DNA of 64,000 bases from the NCBI GenBank assembly GCA_022600955.1, contig JAHZJK010000011.1, positions 186,001-250,000 on the forward strand, read 5' to 3'. The position numbers and the translations under genes are program-made. The DNA is from Gammaproteobacteria bacterium. Lineage in GTDB: Bacteria; Pseudomonadota; Gammaproteobacteria; Steroidobacterales; Woeseiaceae. Shown in pieces: positions 1-8,356 of the stretch; positions within the stretch are counted from its first letter, which is position 1, and each line of letters opens with the position of its first letter. Under the pieces are notes generated by a model, which saw only the letters and a program-made list of their open reading frames with translations, had not been told where the DNA came from and did no database searches.

Positions 1-238
1 GTGCAACAAGAAAGTGTTGAGAATTGAGCGCATCCGGTGTCTTGTCCATCTCCCTCATGATTCTTCGAATGAGTATCTGCCAATTCACATAAACGGCCGG
101 TGCCGATAGAACCACCAACATAAGTCCAATCACACGAAAGACTTTCTCGGTTCTACTCGACGCAGACACTGCTGTGTCAGAACCAGGTTCTGCTGCAGGC
201 TCTTGCTCTTTTGGGTCAGCAGTATTTTCCTGTTGCAT
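1..238 (-). CDS. Hypothetical single-span membrane protein, partial
   Basis: The frame starts at an ATG and runs off the left edge of the window, so only about 79 residues are visible. A hydrophilic N-terminus of about 34 residues, rich in Glu, Ala, Pro and Ser, precedes one hydrophobic segment (about residues 36-55) and then a basic stretch with IRRIMREMDK. This suggests a cytoplasmic tail followed by one membrane span. I do not recognise a family. It is oriented like the DUF885 gene that follows it on the same strand. Confidence 0.55.
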   Translation of the reverse strand, partial: MQQENTADPKEQEPAAEPGSDTAVSASSRTEKVFRVIGLMLVVLSAPAVYVNWQILIRRIMREMDKTPDALNSQHFLVA

Positions 239-350
239 GGATCTTAGTCCGTGGATAGCCTGAAATTCGTCGAACATCAGCTGATGACCAATTGTAGCAG
301 GTGTGCTCGGAGTTCAAAGGAGACAACTTGGCCCTGATCAGCTCCGTTCT

Positions 351-2102
351 TTACCCACCTTCGGCGGCAATCCAGTCGATGATCGTTTGCTCAAGCACTG
401 CGATCGGCAACGAACCATTTCCGACGACTGTGTCGTGAAAACGCCTGATTTCAAACGAAGAACCCAGTTCGGCTTCCGCTTTCGCTCGTAGTTCGCGAAT
501 CTTCAGTTCGCCAATCTTGTAAGACAAGGCTTGAGCAGGCCAGGTGATATAGCGATCAATTTCCTGACTAACTTCCGAAGCACTTGCTGCAGTGTTTTGC
601 AGCATGAAGTCCACGGCTTGTTGACGTGACCATCCAAACTTGTGCATGCCAGTGTCGACAATCAAACGGCACGCTCGCCATGCTTCGTAAGACAGGCGGC
701 CAAAATCATTGTATGGGTCAGTGTAGAAACCCATCTCTTTACCGAGTCGCTCGGAGTAGAGCCCCCAACCTTCACCAAAAGCGGAATGGTACAGGTCGCG
801 CCGAAACTCTGGCACATCCATCTCCTTCGCGAGAGATGATTGTAAGTGATGGCCCGGAACGCCTTCATGAAGTGACAGAGCTTCTAGCGAGTACAGTGGC
901 GTATTTGTCAAATCTCCGGTATCGACAAAATAGGTTCCCGAGTCAGTGCCATCTCCGGATGACGGCATATAAAATGCGCCGCGATTCGGATCGCCGACGA
1001 TCTTGTACGTCGCGCGTGGCAAAAGCGTGAAAAAACGTGGTAGCTCCCCTTCGGCGGTTTTGCTAATTAGAGCCGCGCGACCCAGCAGTTCTTCGCCGGA
1101 CTTCGCGTAAAACCTTGGTTCTTCGCGGAGAAAGTCCATAAATGATTTGAAGTCGCCGTCGAAACCGACGGCGGCAATTATGTCTTCCATCTCGGCTTGA
1201 ATGCGACTCAACTCAGAAACTCCGACCTCATGTATCTCTGCAGGAGTCATGTCAGTCGTTGTAAAGTAGCGAATCAAGTATTGATAGTAGTCATCACCAT
1301 TCGGTAGCGACGTAACAGCAACCTCGGTACGGCAAGCTGGCAGGTACTCGTCAACAAAAAAGTCCAGTAGTTCCTCGTAGCCGGGCACGATCAACGCGTT
1401 GATCAACTCGACGCCTTTGGTGGTGTACTCCGTTCGCTGGTCGTCACTGATGTTTCCTGGGAATCGCGCAAAGGGCACGTAAAGGCGGCTTTGCTCAACG
1501 TCGGCGACAATATGTCTCTCGATAGTCGCGGCATAGCCGGAGATACTTTCACAGTAGTGCGTGTAACCTGCCCCGATCGCTTCACGCAAGACCTGTATGT
1601 ACTCCCGGTTGTATCGAGGAAAATCGCCCAGACTCACCAGGTAGTCCTCGTAGTCGCTGGTCGAAAGAAACGACATGTTCGACGGCGCTTCTGCGAAGTA
1701 CGTGTGATAACCGAAAAGGCTGGTTATGGGAAACAAGTAGTCGCGTTGCGTGTAGCTCTCTCTTTCAGTTTCACGTTCATATTTGAATATTCGATACGAC
1801 AGTCTGTCGTCAGCGCCGAGGTCATCAATGCTGATACGGGCAAGCTTGTCCAGGACGGCCTCGTTAAATTCGTGGCGCCTGGCGCGAGCATCGGGCGTAT
1901 GTTCAGAGAGCTCGCCATCCATTCGCCAGGCATCAGGGTCCATTCGAAAGAAGATCTTCTCTGACTTCGCCGCAGCCCAATGCTCGTCAAGCAAATCGTG
2001 AAAAACCGATTGGGTGTCCAGCTCATTGTCATTTTCAGTTTGTGAACAGGCCGTCAATACGACCGTAAAAGCGATTGCTAGAAAAATGTTGGAAATGCGC
2101 AC
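351..2102 (-). CDS. DUF885 family lipoprotein, putative metallopeptidase
   Basis: A 583-residue protein with a lipoprotein signal: a hydrophobic N-terminus ends in LTAC, with Cys19 as the lipidated residue, so it should be anchored in the outer or inner membrane facing the periplasm. The diagnostic motif of the DUF885 family, HEGVPGHHLQ, is at residues 412-421 and looks like a zinc-binding HExxxGH-type site. Length and layout are normal for the family, whose members are thought to be metallopeptidases; substrates are not known. It is a single gene, with its 5' side facing a gene-poor 340-bp stretch. Confidence 0.88.
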   Translation of the reverse strand: MRISNIFLAIAFTVVLTACSQTENDNELDTQSVFHDLLDEHWAAAKSEKIFFRMDPDAWRMDGELSEHTPDARARRHEFNEAVLDKLARISIDDLGADDRLSYRIFKYERETERESYTQRDYLFPITSLFGYHTYFAEAPSNMSFLSTSDYEDYLVSLGDFPRYNREYIQVLREAIGAGYTHYCESISGYAATIERHIVADVEQSRLYVPFARFPGNISDDQRTEYTTKGVELINALIVPGYEELLDFFVDEYLPACRTEVAVTSLPNGDDYYQYLIRYFTTTDMTPAEIHEVGVSELSRIQAEMEDIIAAVGFDGDFKSFMDFLREEPRFYAKSGEELLGRAALISKTAEGELPRFFTLLPRATYKIVGDPNRGAFYMPSSGDGTDSGTYFVDTGDLTNTPLYSLEALSLHEGVPGHHLQSSLAKEMDVPEFRRDLYHSAFGEGWGLYSERLGKEMGFYTDPYNDFGRLSYEAWRACRLIVDTGMHKFGWSRQQAVDFMLQNTAASASEVSQEIDRYITWPAQALSYKIGELKIRELRAKAEAELGSSFEIRRFHDTVVGNGSLPIAVLEQTIIDWIAAEGG

Positions 2103-2278
2103 TCAGAGCTCCGAAAGTTATCGAACAATGGCTATAGCCGTTGTCCAGAAGGCGGAATTCTCGCCTATGTCGAACGTCTGCGATGTATCACTAGCAGACA
2201 TTGGCTAGTTTAACAGGCAACTGGCCCCGGAAATGACGGCGACTCCGCGACTAAGGGCGGCGCTGACGGATAAACAAC

Positions 2279-2391
2279 TCAAACCAAAACGGCGAGTCCG
2301 AATACTGCGCCGACGGCGATTAACACCCAAAAGCCGATCTTCTGATCGCTGTCTTCGAAGTCTAAAAATCTGGTTTAGTGAGGGAATTCAT
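2279..2391 (-). pseudogene. Small transmembrane peptide gene with a one-base frameshift
   Basis: An ATG on the minus strand at 2391 opens MNSLTKPDF and then hits a stop inside a run of five T. Reading on in the frame offset by one base gives an acidic linker, SDQKIGFW and a hydrophobic tail (WVLIAVGAVFGLAVLV), then a stop. The two halves join into a plausible 37-residue single-span membrane protein if the T run had six bases. It could be a decayed gene, a slippage-dependent gene or a sequencing error in a homopolymer. No similarity to a named family is claimed. Confidence 0.35.
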
Positions 2392-2446
2392 CCCCGATTT
2401 ACGCTAAACACTATAAGACGAATCGAAACAGCAGGGTGTACCACAT

Positions 2447-2851
2447 ATGGGCTTACTGGCAAAACTGATGGGCAGAGAGACCGGGCATGAGCCGCGAGCG
2501 CCCGGTACGCAACAGACTTGCCTCTACCGTGGCGTCCAGATCGTTGCAGGCGACGAAGGCTGTTGCCGCGTTGCCAGGATCCTCGAGGGTCAGCGCTTTT
2601 TGTCGGACGAAATCCCGAAATTGCCGCTCGAGCAATGCGACCAAGCGGAGTGCCGGTGCGGCTACAAGCTGTACAACGACCGCCGAACGGGTGAACAGCG
2701 GCTGTCCGATTTTGGCTACGACATCATCAGCGAACTGCGGACCAGCAACAATCGCCGCAACGGCGGCGGTGATCGTCGTTTAGAGCGTGAAGACGGTACG
2801 GCAGTCCTGGGGCGAATCGCGTCTGCGTTCCATAAGCGTGCAACTCACTAG
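2447..2851 (+). CDS. Conserved hypothetical Cys-rich protein
   Basis: A 134-residue soluble protein starting at an ATG with AGGG about ten bases upstream. The middle holds several Cys residues (GDEGCCR, then CDQAECRC at about residues 83-90) and is followed by YNDRRTGEQR, GYDI and a strongly basic tail (NNRRN, GDRRLERE). This arrangement, Cys-x4-Cys-x-Cys followed by a Tyr and an Asp-Arg-Arg stretch, reads like a small conserved protein family of proteobacteria without assigned function; metal binding is possible but inferred. Its last 75 codons are duplicated at 7239-7464. Confidence 0.65.
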   Translation: MGLLAKLMGRETGHEPRAPGTQQTCLYRGVQIVAGDEGCCRVARILEGQRFLSDEIPKLPLEQCDQAECRCGYKLYNDRRTGEQRLSDFGYDIISELRTSNNRRNGGGDRRLEREDGTAVLGRIASAFHKRATH

Positions 2852-2857
2852 TGCCAG
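2632..2857 (+). repeat. 226-bp direct repeat, copy 1
   Basis: Positions 2632-2857 match 7239-7464 over their full 226 bp with about four substitutions and no gaps. Copy 1 covers the last 75 codons of the conserved Cys-rich gene plus six bases after its stop. Similarity continues weakly (about 70 percent by eye) for roughly 50 bp downstream, but upstream the two copies are unrelated. The pair brackets a 4.4-kb segment holding the aminotransferase, LysR and DmpA genes. Confidence 0.9.
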
Positions 2858-3128
2858 CCGATTTGGACACAACGTGGTTACGAGACACTTCCCACGCGAT
2901 TCTACTATTGCTGCGCAATCACGTAACAATCTGACCAGATTGGCGCGGGTACTGACAAGTTAACTAGACGTTTGTCGGTGTCGACGCAGATGTCGATTCA
3001 CGTATTTCGAGGCGAACTTGATGCGGTGATAGGTCCTGGCAACGTGTTGAGTTATTTCAGGCGGAAATCGATGACGTTTGTACAGCGATGAACGATCGCG
3101 ACCCACTCCTCGACTACAATCCTTGGTC

Positions 3129-4394
3129 CTACGTCTGACCGACGAATTCCGCGATTGCATCCAGCGCTGCAACAATATTAGGTGCTGCGGCGTCTGCAAA
3201 ACACTGCTCGTCATCACCCAGCGACGGCCATAACTTGAGCGCCGACGCTCCGTCATAGTCGCACCCGGCAATCCGCAATTTCAGTGACTGCGGGCTCTCG
3301 CCGAAAGCCGACCCGGCGAGTGCAGCCACGTTGCTCGCTTGCAGCAGGCGTTGTGACAGTTCGTCCGACGTCCCGCATTCTCCGGCCAGCAGATCAGTGA
3401 AGTCAGGCCAGGTGTAAAAGCCGCCCTGCGGTGTATGACAGTTCGCACCGAGCGCACGCAGTCGAGCAGCAACGTATCGATTAATACTGGCATGAACATC
3501 CGTCGACATTTTCACGAATTCCTCGATATCCGCATGACCCGCGTAAGCTTCGACCGCCGCATATTGAATCGGTGACGCCACACTAGACCACAATTCGCTC
3601 GCAATCCGGCACATCTCGTCGAAGACTCCCCGCCGGGCCTTGGGGATTAGTGTCACTCCCAGGCGCCAGCCTCCGAGCGACAAATGCTTCGATAGTCCCG
3701 TCGTAATAATTGTTGACTCCGGCAGGTGGCGAGCTGCTGTGCGGTAGACATGATCGTAGGCAAGCCGCCCGTAGATTTCGTCAGCGATCAGAGTGATGCT
3801 TTCTGCCCGGCAGACCGCCGCAATCGCCTCCAGCGACTCAGACGTCACGGTAAGCCCTGTCGGATTATTGGGATAGTTAAGAAGTAGCTTGGTTGGCGCC
3901 AAACCTTTGCTGCGAGCGCGACGTATGGTCGCCCGTAGATCACTCGCTTCAATCGACAGTCCGGTCGTTGCCAGCTGCATTTCTACAGGCACGAGATTCT
4001 GGTTTATGAGGCGGCATTGGGGCGCGTAACTGACCCAACTAGGCACGGGCAACAAAACGTCGCCGGGAATAGCCAACTGCAACGCAAACAATAGGGCTTT
4101 GCTACCGGGCCCTACCAACACATCGAAATTACCGCTATCAAGGCCGGTAAGACCCGCATAATGATCGGCAACCTCGACGCGGAGCGCAGGTAGTCCAGCA
4201 ACTGGAAGATAACTTTTCTGCGATGTGTTTCGTGCCAGGGCATCGGCCAATCTCGGGTGAACCGGAAACGGCGACTCACCAAACCCCATGTGAAACACCC
4301 TGCGCCCGCTACGGCGTATTTCGTCGACCACCTGATTTATCGCCAGAGTGGACGATACGCCGCCCGCTGGCGTGTTTACGTTCTGCAAGCCCAT
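3129..4394 (-). CDS. Class I/II PLP-dependent aminotransferase
   Basis: 421 residues of the aspartate-aminotransferase fold. Visible fold-type I signatures in order: GPGSKALLF for cofactor phosphate binding, NYPNNPTG with the substrate-contact Asn, ADEIYGRL with the pyridine-N Asp, and the lysine motif TTGLSKHLSLGGWRLG, in which the Lys forms the Schiff base. It should exchange an amino group between an amino acid and a 2-oxo acid in the cytoplasm; the substrate cannot be read from the sequence. It is divergent from a LysR gene across 97 bp, which suggests that regulator controls it. Confidence 0.88.
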   Translation of the reverse strand: MGLQNVNTPAGGVSSTLAINQVVDEIRRSGRRVFHMGFGESPFPVHPRLADALARNTSQKSYLPVAGLPALRVEVADHYAGLTGLDSGNFDVLVGPGSKALLFALQLAIPGDVLLPVPSWVSYAPQCRLINQNLVPVEMQLATTGLSIEASDLRATIRRARSKGLAPTKLLLNYPNNPTGLTVTSESLEAIAAVCRAESITLIADEIYGRLAYDHVYRTAARHLPESTIITTGLSKHLSLGGWRLGVTLIPKARRGVFDEMCRIASELWSSVASPIQYAAVEAYAGHADIEEFVKMSTDVHASINRYVAARLRALGANCHTPQGGFYTWPDFTDLLAGECGTSDELSQRLLQASNVAALAGSAFGESPQSLKLRIAGCDYDGASALKLWPSLGDDEQCFADAAAPNIVAALDAIAEFVGQT

Positions 4395-4491
4395 GCCTGA
4401 TCCATTCTAACTGCAAGTTGCATAACAATATCCGAATAGATCAGCTACATTTGTAGAATAAAGTCATGTTAACATTCGATAAAGGCAATTA
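4395..4491. promoter_or_regulatory. Divergent promoter region with two palindromes
   Basis: The 97 bp between the aminotransferase and LysR genes contain two perfect short inverted repeats: TGCAAGTTGCA at 4412-4422 and CTACATTTGTAG at 4445-4456. Both are suited to a dimeric regulator, and the location is the usual one for a LysR operator controlling the divergent gene and itself. Which palindrome the regulator uses is not known. Confidence 0.5.
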
Positions 4492-5385
4492 ATGATCCAT
4501 AACCAGTTACCGCCGCTTAACGCGATCCGGGCATTCGATGCGGTTGTGCAACAAGGCTCCATCCGCGATGGCGCCGAGGTCTTGTGTGTAAGCCAGTCAG
4601 CCGTTAGCCGGCACATTAAACACCTGGAAGAATTCCTGGGGTGCCGATTAATGCATCGACACCGACGCGGCGTCGTGTTGACTGCCAGTGGTGCCGAGTA
4701 TCATAGAGCGGTGCATTCTTCGCTAGTAGGGCTGTTCGACGCAACGACGAAGTTGCGCCAGTCGGAAGGCGGATTCAGGATTCTCAGGGTCAGCGCATTG
4801 TCCAGCTTCGCTCTGCGCTGGCTGGTCCCGCGAATCACAAATTTTCAGGCCAGCAATGTCGGCATCGCATTGGACGTTTCAATTTCCGACAGCGTTCCAG
4901 ATTTTACAGACTCAAGTATCGACTGCGCCGTCGTGTCAGACGCCCAGGGCTCGGGACACCAAAATGAGACGCCACTGTTCCCCGAAGAGTTGCACGTTGT
5001 GTGTGCCCCAGAGCTCGTAAGAGGTCGATCATTTGGCCGACTCGATGACATCAACAAGCAAACTCTGCTGCATACCGGCTCGCGTCATGAACTCTGGAAT
5101 CAGTGGCGCCAGCAATATGGCGTTCCTCACCGACTCGCATCCGACCAGGACTTGTTTTTTCAGGATTTTTACATCGCCATCGCGGCGGCTGTCTCCGGCA
5201 TCGGCTTTGCGCTGGTGCCATCCTTCCTGGTCGAAGAAGAATTGGCTACTAAGCAGTTGGTTGCCCCGATTAGCGCCCCAATGGTGAGCGGTCGTCACTA
5301 CCAGCTAGTTATCTCCGAACGAAAGGAACGCGACCCGGCAATGGTCGCTTTTAAGAAATGGATGCTGGCGCAATCCGGACTCTAA
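4492..5385 (+). CDS. LysR family transcriptional regulator, GcvA-like
   Basis: A 297-residue regulator with an N-terminal winged helix-turn-helix (about residues 7-65): LNAIRAFDAV, then VSQSAVSRHIKHLEE, then the wing region VVLTASG. The rest is a substrate-binding-like effector domain (about residues 90-290). The opening PPLNAIRAFDAV and HRHRRGVVLT are typical of the GcvA subgroup. It diverges from the aminotransferase gene, its likely target; the inducer is unknown. Confidence 0.87.
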   Translation: MIHNQLPPLNAIRAFDAVVQQGSIRDGAEVLCVSQSAVSRHIKHLEEFLGCRLMHRHRRGVVLTASGAEYHRAVHSSLVGLFDATTKLRQSEGGFRILRVSALSSFALRWLVPRITNFQASNVGIALDVSISDSVPDFTDSSIDCAVVSDAQGSGHQNETPLFPEELHVVCAPELVRGRSFGRLDDINKQTLLHTGSRHELWNQWRQQYGVPHRLASDQDLFFQDFYIAIAAAVSGIGFALVPSFLVEEELATKQLVAPISAPMVSGRHYQLVISERKERDPAMVAFKKWMLAQSGL

Positions 5386-5388
5386 GCA

Positions 5389-6582
5389 CTACTCAATAAC
5401 GTGGTGATTGCGCAGCACTGGCAACAGTTGCTCCAGCGGGATCGCCGTCAAACGTCCCCTGGCGCTTTCCACAGTGGTGGCACGCAGGAGCGCGTTGTAG
5501 ACCGCCTCTTCTGTCGCGTCCACCGCCGCTGTGAAAAGCGGGTCCATCGACGAGTGCAACAGCGAAGGTGTGGTCATCGGCGTGTTGCTCGAACGCTTCC
5601 GGCGCACCGCTTCATTGGTTGAAAATGCAATGACGTAGTCGCCCGAACCATTCTCCGCAATCGATCCAGTGCGTGCGAGTCCCAACATGGAGCGCATCGC
5701 CAGCCGTGCCAGCGTACGGCTGTCCAGCGGCGCATCAGTGGCAACGACCATCATGATCGATCCGTCCTGTTTTGAAAAAGCGTTCTCTGAACTTTGCGCA
5801 TAGGCATCTTTATATGCGTACATATCGAGCGCTCTACCCACCGGGGCCCCACTTATTCGCAATGTTGCGCCCGCAAGTAAATTGCTTTGTACCAGCACGC
5901 CGATCGTATAGCCGCCGAGCTCCTGCGGCAGGACTCGCGAACTGGTTCCTATGCCACCTTTCCAGTGATACGTCTGCGCGCCAGTGCCGCCGCCGACGCT
6001 GCCCTCCGCTACTGCACCATCAGACGCATTGTCCAGTGCTTCGAATACGTGTTCGCGACGAATCGGTGCGGCCCACATGTTACTGACAACCGAGTCGTTA
6101 ACTTCGCCAACCACGGGATTGATAGTGTGCTCCCCCATGCCGGGCTGCAGGTAGGTCCAGTCTTTCAGCGCTTCGGCCGCACGCCAGACGCACAGCGTAC
6201 AGGTCAAGAGAATCGGCGTTTCCAACTCACCGAACTCCTGAAGTTGAGTAATCCCAATCAACTTGCCGTAACCATTTCCGACGTGAATCCAGGCGGGCAA
6301 GGGATCGGTGTACAGATTGCCAGCGGCCGGAATGATTGCGGTCACGCCGGTTCGGATATCATCGCCTTCGATCACTGTGGAATGACCGACCCGGACACCC
6401 GACACATCGGTAATCGCATTGTTGGCTCCCGGTGAAAACTCACCGACAACGATGCCGATATCCCGCGCCCTTGGGCGCTCCTCGCTGTCAGCGTGAGCAG
6501 AAGTTATGCTCGCAGTTACGAAACACGAGGCTATCGCCACGAAAAAAGTTGTCGGCATTAGTTTCATCAGATAATGGCTCAC
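5389..6582 (-). CDS. P1 family peptidase (DmpA/BapA-type aminopeptidase)
   Basis: 397 residues with a signal peptide ending near the Ala-His-Ala around residue 31, so periplasmic or secreted. The family self-cleaves and uses the new N-terminal Ser as nucleophile; the conserved cleavage site is visible as Gly274-Ser275 in DGSIMMVVATDAPL. Other family marks are ITDVSGVRVGH near the N-terminus, GNGYGKLIG and EGSVGGGTGA. These enzymes remove N-terminal residues from peptides, including D- and beta-amino acids. It is convergent with the LysR gene (3-bp gap). Confidence 0.88.
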   Translation of the reverse strand: MSHYLMKLMPTTFFVAIASCFVTASITSAHADSEERPRARDIGIVVGEFSPGANNAITDVSGVRVGHSTVIEGDDIRTGVTAIIPAAGNLYTDPLPAWIHVGNGYGKLIGITQLQEFGELETPILLTCTLCVWRAAEALKDWTYLQPGMGEHTINPVVGEVNDSVVSNMWAAPIRREHVFEALDNASDGAVAEGSVGGGTGAQTYHWKGGIGTSSRVLPQELGGYTIGVLVQSNLLAGATLRISGAPVGRALDMYAYKDAYAQSSENAFSKQDGSIMMVVATDAPLDSRTLARLAMRSMLGLARTGSIAENGSGDYVIAFSTNEAVRRKRSSNTPMTTPSLLHSSMDPLFTAAVDATEEAVYNALLRATTVESARGRLTAIPLEQLLPVLRNHHVIE

Positions 6583-7238
6583 AGCACGTCGAAGTAACTA
6601 GTCAATCCTATCAGGCCTGATACCGTAGGTCCGCACAATTGAAGTGTCGGACGGTAGCGGCGCTCGTCTCGGAACGAACCTCCGCGCTTAGCGTGGCCTA
6701 CAACACGGAGAATTCGCCATTGTGCCTTTCGGACATGTTCGAGCGACAGTTGACTTTCGATACATCAATTCCCCTTTCGACACCCAGCGCGGGACGCGCC
6801 CTAGACCTTTTTTTGGGTGACTTCGATGTCTTCTGGTGATTTTGACGCGTTAGGTTGACACGATGAGTCTCTATTAAGAAAGCCGCGGAAAGGACACGGC
6901 GAGCTTTCGCCCTTCCTTATAATGGTCTTCTCGCCATCTAAGCTCCAAGAGTGCTGACTCAGGTACCGACATATTGTATACCGGCGAGCACGGTCCGACG
7001 GTCAATTCTGTATGTAGCAAGCGTCGTTATTACGGATTGCAGCAATATTGCTGCTTCTAACCGACAATCTTGGTTTCGGCAATTATTCATCGATAGATCA
7101 ATTGGGATAACTAGCTGGCAAATGGCGCGTCAGTGCTACAGTTTTTCATGTCATTTTCACATCAGCCAATACGACACATCTCATTTAGCGTGAACTCCGC
7201 GACAGCGCCGTCCGTTGCTTGCATGTAGGCAGCCAGGT
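6583..7238. other. 656-bp stretch without a recognisable gene
   Basis: No open frame here has both a believable start and protein-like content; the longest (6639-6839, plus) is low-complexity in meaning and lacks a ribosome site. The stretch is more AT-rich in its second half. It ends exactly where the second copy of the 226-bp repeat begins. Confidence 0.4.
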
Positions 7239-7464
7239 GCAATGCGACCAAGCGGAGTGCCGATGCGGCTACAAGCTGTACAACGACCGCCGAACGGGTG
7301 AACAGCGGCTGTCCGATTTTGGCTACGACATCATCGGTGAACTGCGGACCAGCAACAATCGCCGCAACGGCGGCGGTGATCGTCGTTTAGAGCGTGAAGA
7401 CGGCACGGCAGTCCTGGGGCGAATCGCGTCTGCGTTCCATAAGCGTGCAACTCACTAGTGCCAG
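7239..7464 (+). pseudogene. 226-bp direct repeat, copy 2 (truncated gene end)
   Basis: A near-identical copy (about four mismatches in 226 bp) of the end of the Cys-rich gene at 2447-2851. The first 60 or so codons of the parent are absent, and the frame can only be opened upstream by a TTG without a ribosome site, so this is a gene fragment. The coding part is kept almost unchanged although the sequence just downstream has drifted, which is unusual for a dead fragment. It lies only 113 bp from the island attachment site. Confidence 0.7.
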
Positions 7465-7546
7465 TGAATTTGGATGCGGCGTGATCACGTGACATTTGCA
7501 ACGCGCTTCGCGCGATACGGTTTGAAGCTTGCATACAAGCCAAACT

Positions 7547-7568
7547 AAAAAGGCCCCTGAAGGGACCT
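7547..7568 (-). terminator. Intrinsic terminator of the original tRNA-Arg transcript
   Basis: On the minus strand, AGGTCCC and GGGGCCT form a seven-pair stem (one G-U) with a four-base loop, followed by five T. It sits nine bases after the CCA of the tRNA fragment. The intact tRNA at the other end of the island has no such hairpin, which shows that this side is the original downstream flank. Confidence 0.75.
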
Positions 7569-7576
7569 CTTGAGTT

Positions 7577-7621
7577 TGGCGCGCCCGAGAGGATTCGAAC
7601 CTCTGACCCCTGCCTTCGGAG
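7577..7621 (-). other. Attachment site: displaced 3' half of tRNA-Arg
   Basis: 45 bases match 26686-26730, the 3' half of tRNA-Arg(CCG) from the anticodon loop through the encoded CCA. Two positions differ, and they are partners in the T-stem (AGAGG/CCTCT here, ACAGG/CCTGT in the intact gene), so both versions pair. The identical run shared by both ends is TGACCCCTGCCTTCGGAG, so strand exchange occurred inside it. The sequence right of 7621 has no tRNA character. Confidence 0.9.
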
Positions 7622-7760
7622 ATCACAAACCCCATGGTAAGCAATTGATTTAATTTAAACTATATGGCAGGACGCCCGTTGCAAATGCAGTACAGTGCAC
7701 AACAATGCATCACCCAGTCACGCAATTCTCACGCAGTGGTTTGATTGAATTCGGTCGCGG
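7622..7760. other. Left inner end of the island with arm-type site
   Basis: 139 bp of AT-rich DNA without a gene. At 7718-7736 the motif TCACGCA occurs twice, 11 bp apart; the same doublet with the same spacing and strand occurs at 26602-26620, with 17 of 19 bases equal. Same-side helical spacing and the position inside both ends fit binding sites for the arm-binding domain of the integrase. Confidence 0.6.
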
Positions 7761-8291
7761 CTATTCGTCGTCGGATTCCATATCCGCAAATTTGACCGAG
7801 GCGAATTTTCCTTCGCCCTTTTTGAGATCTCGACGGTCGATCATTCGTCCCTCGAAGAAGAAATTCTCCGAAATCTTCACGACATATAGTTTGTTGAAAT
7901 TGCCCTTGCGCTTGACCTGTACCTTGTCATCCTGCTTCAGGGGACTGATGGTCTTGACCTCTATGAAGTCATTCCCAAGGCGCCCATCTGAACCCGGCGC
8001 ATTCAGTTTATTACGCCTTATGCCCAATTCAATCTCCGCATAGAGCTCACCGAGTTCACCGAAGATATTGAGGTAGCGCCCTGTGTGCTGTTTATAGGCA
8101 GCAGCTGTATGGACCAAGCTTTCGAATATGTCGCGAAGCTCCTGGCTTACAGTATGCGACGAAGATTCGCCTTGGCCTGAGTCGCCCAGGGATGAAATGT
8201 AATCCCAGCTTATCCAGTCGCCGTCGTCCCAAATGCCGTCGGACGCGCTCTCGATAGGTCGATGTGTGAATCTACAATATCCCAGGGGCAT
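7761..8291 (-). CDS. DUF6998-like protein with Glu-x-Lys nuclease-type motif
   Basis: 176 residues from the ATG at 8291, chosen because AAGGA lies about ten bases upstream; a longer frame to 8408 would overlap the preceding gene. The C-terminal two thirds hold GELGELYAEIELGI, GSDGRLGNDFIEVKT and FNKLYVVKISENF. The Asp in LGNDF followed by Glu-x-Lys in FIEVKT is the arrangement of the PD-(D/E)xK nuclease fold, though the family has no proven activity that I know of. It is the second gene of a pair (65-bp gap) after the DUF6946-like gene, which also carries Glu-x-Lys. Confidence 0.65.
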   Translation of the reverse strand: MPLGYCRFTHRPIESASDGIWDDGDWISWDYISSLGDSGQGESSSHTVSQELRDIFESLVHTAAAYKQHTGRYLNIFGELGELYAEIELGIRRNKLNAPGSDGRLGNDFIEVKTISPLKQDDKVQVKRKGNFNKLYVVKISENFFFEGRMIDRRDLKKGEGKFASVKFADMESDDE

Positions 8292-8356
8292 CGCCTCGTC
8301 CTTCTGTTGGCTATTTGAGTGTCTCGCCCGAATTCTCCGCTCAACACTTGGGCCCG

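Noticed and set aside
6639-6839. 66-codon frame in the gap before the island
   Set aside because: No ribosome site and no recognisable sequence; not enough support for a gene.
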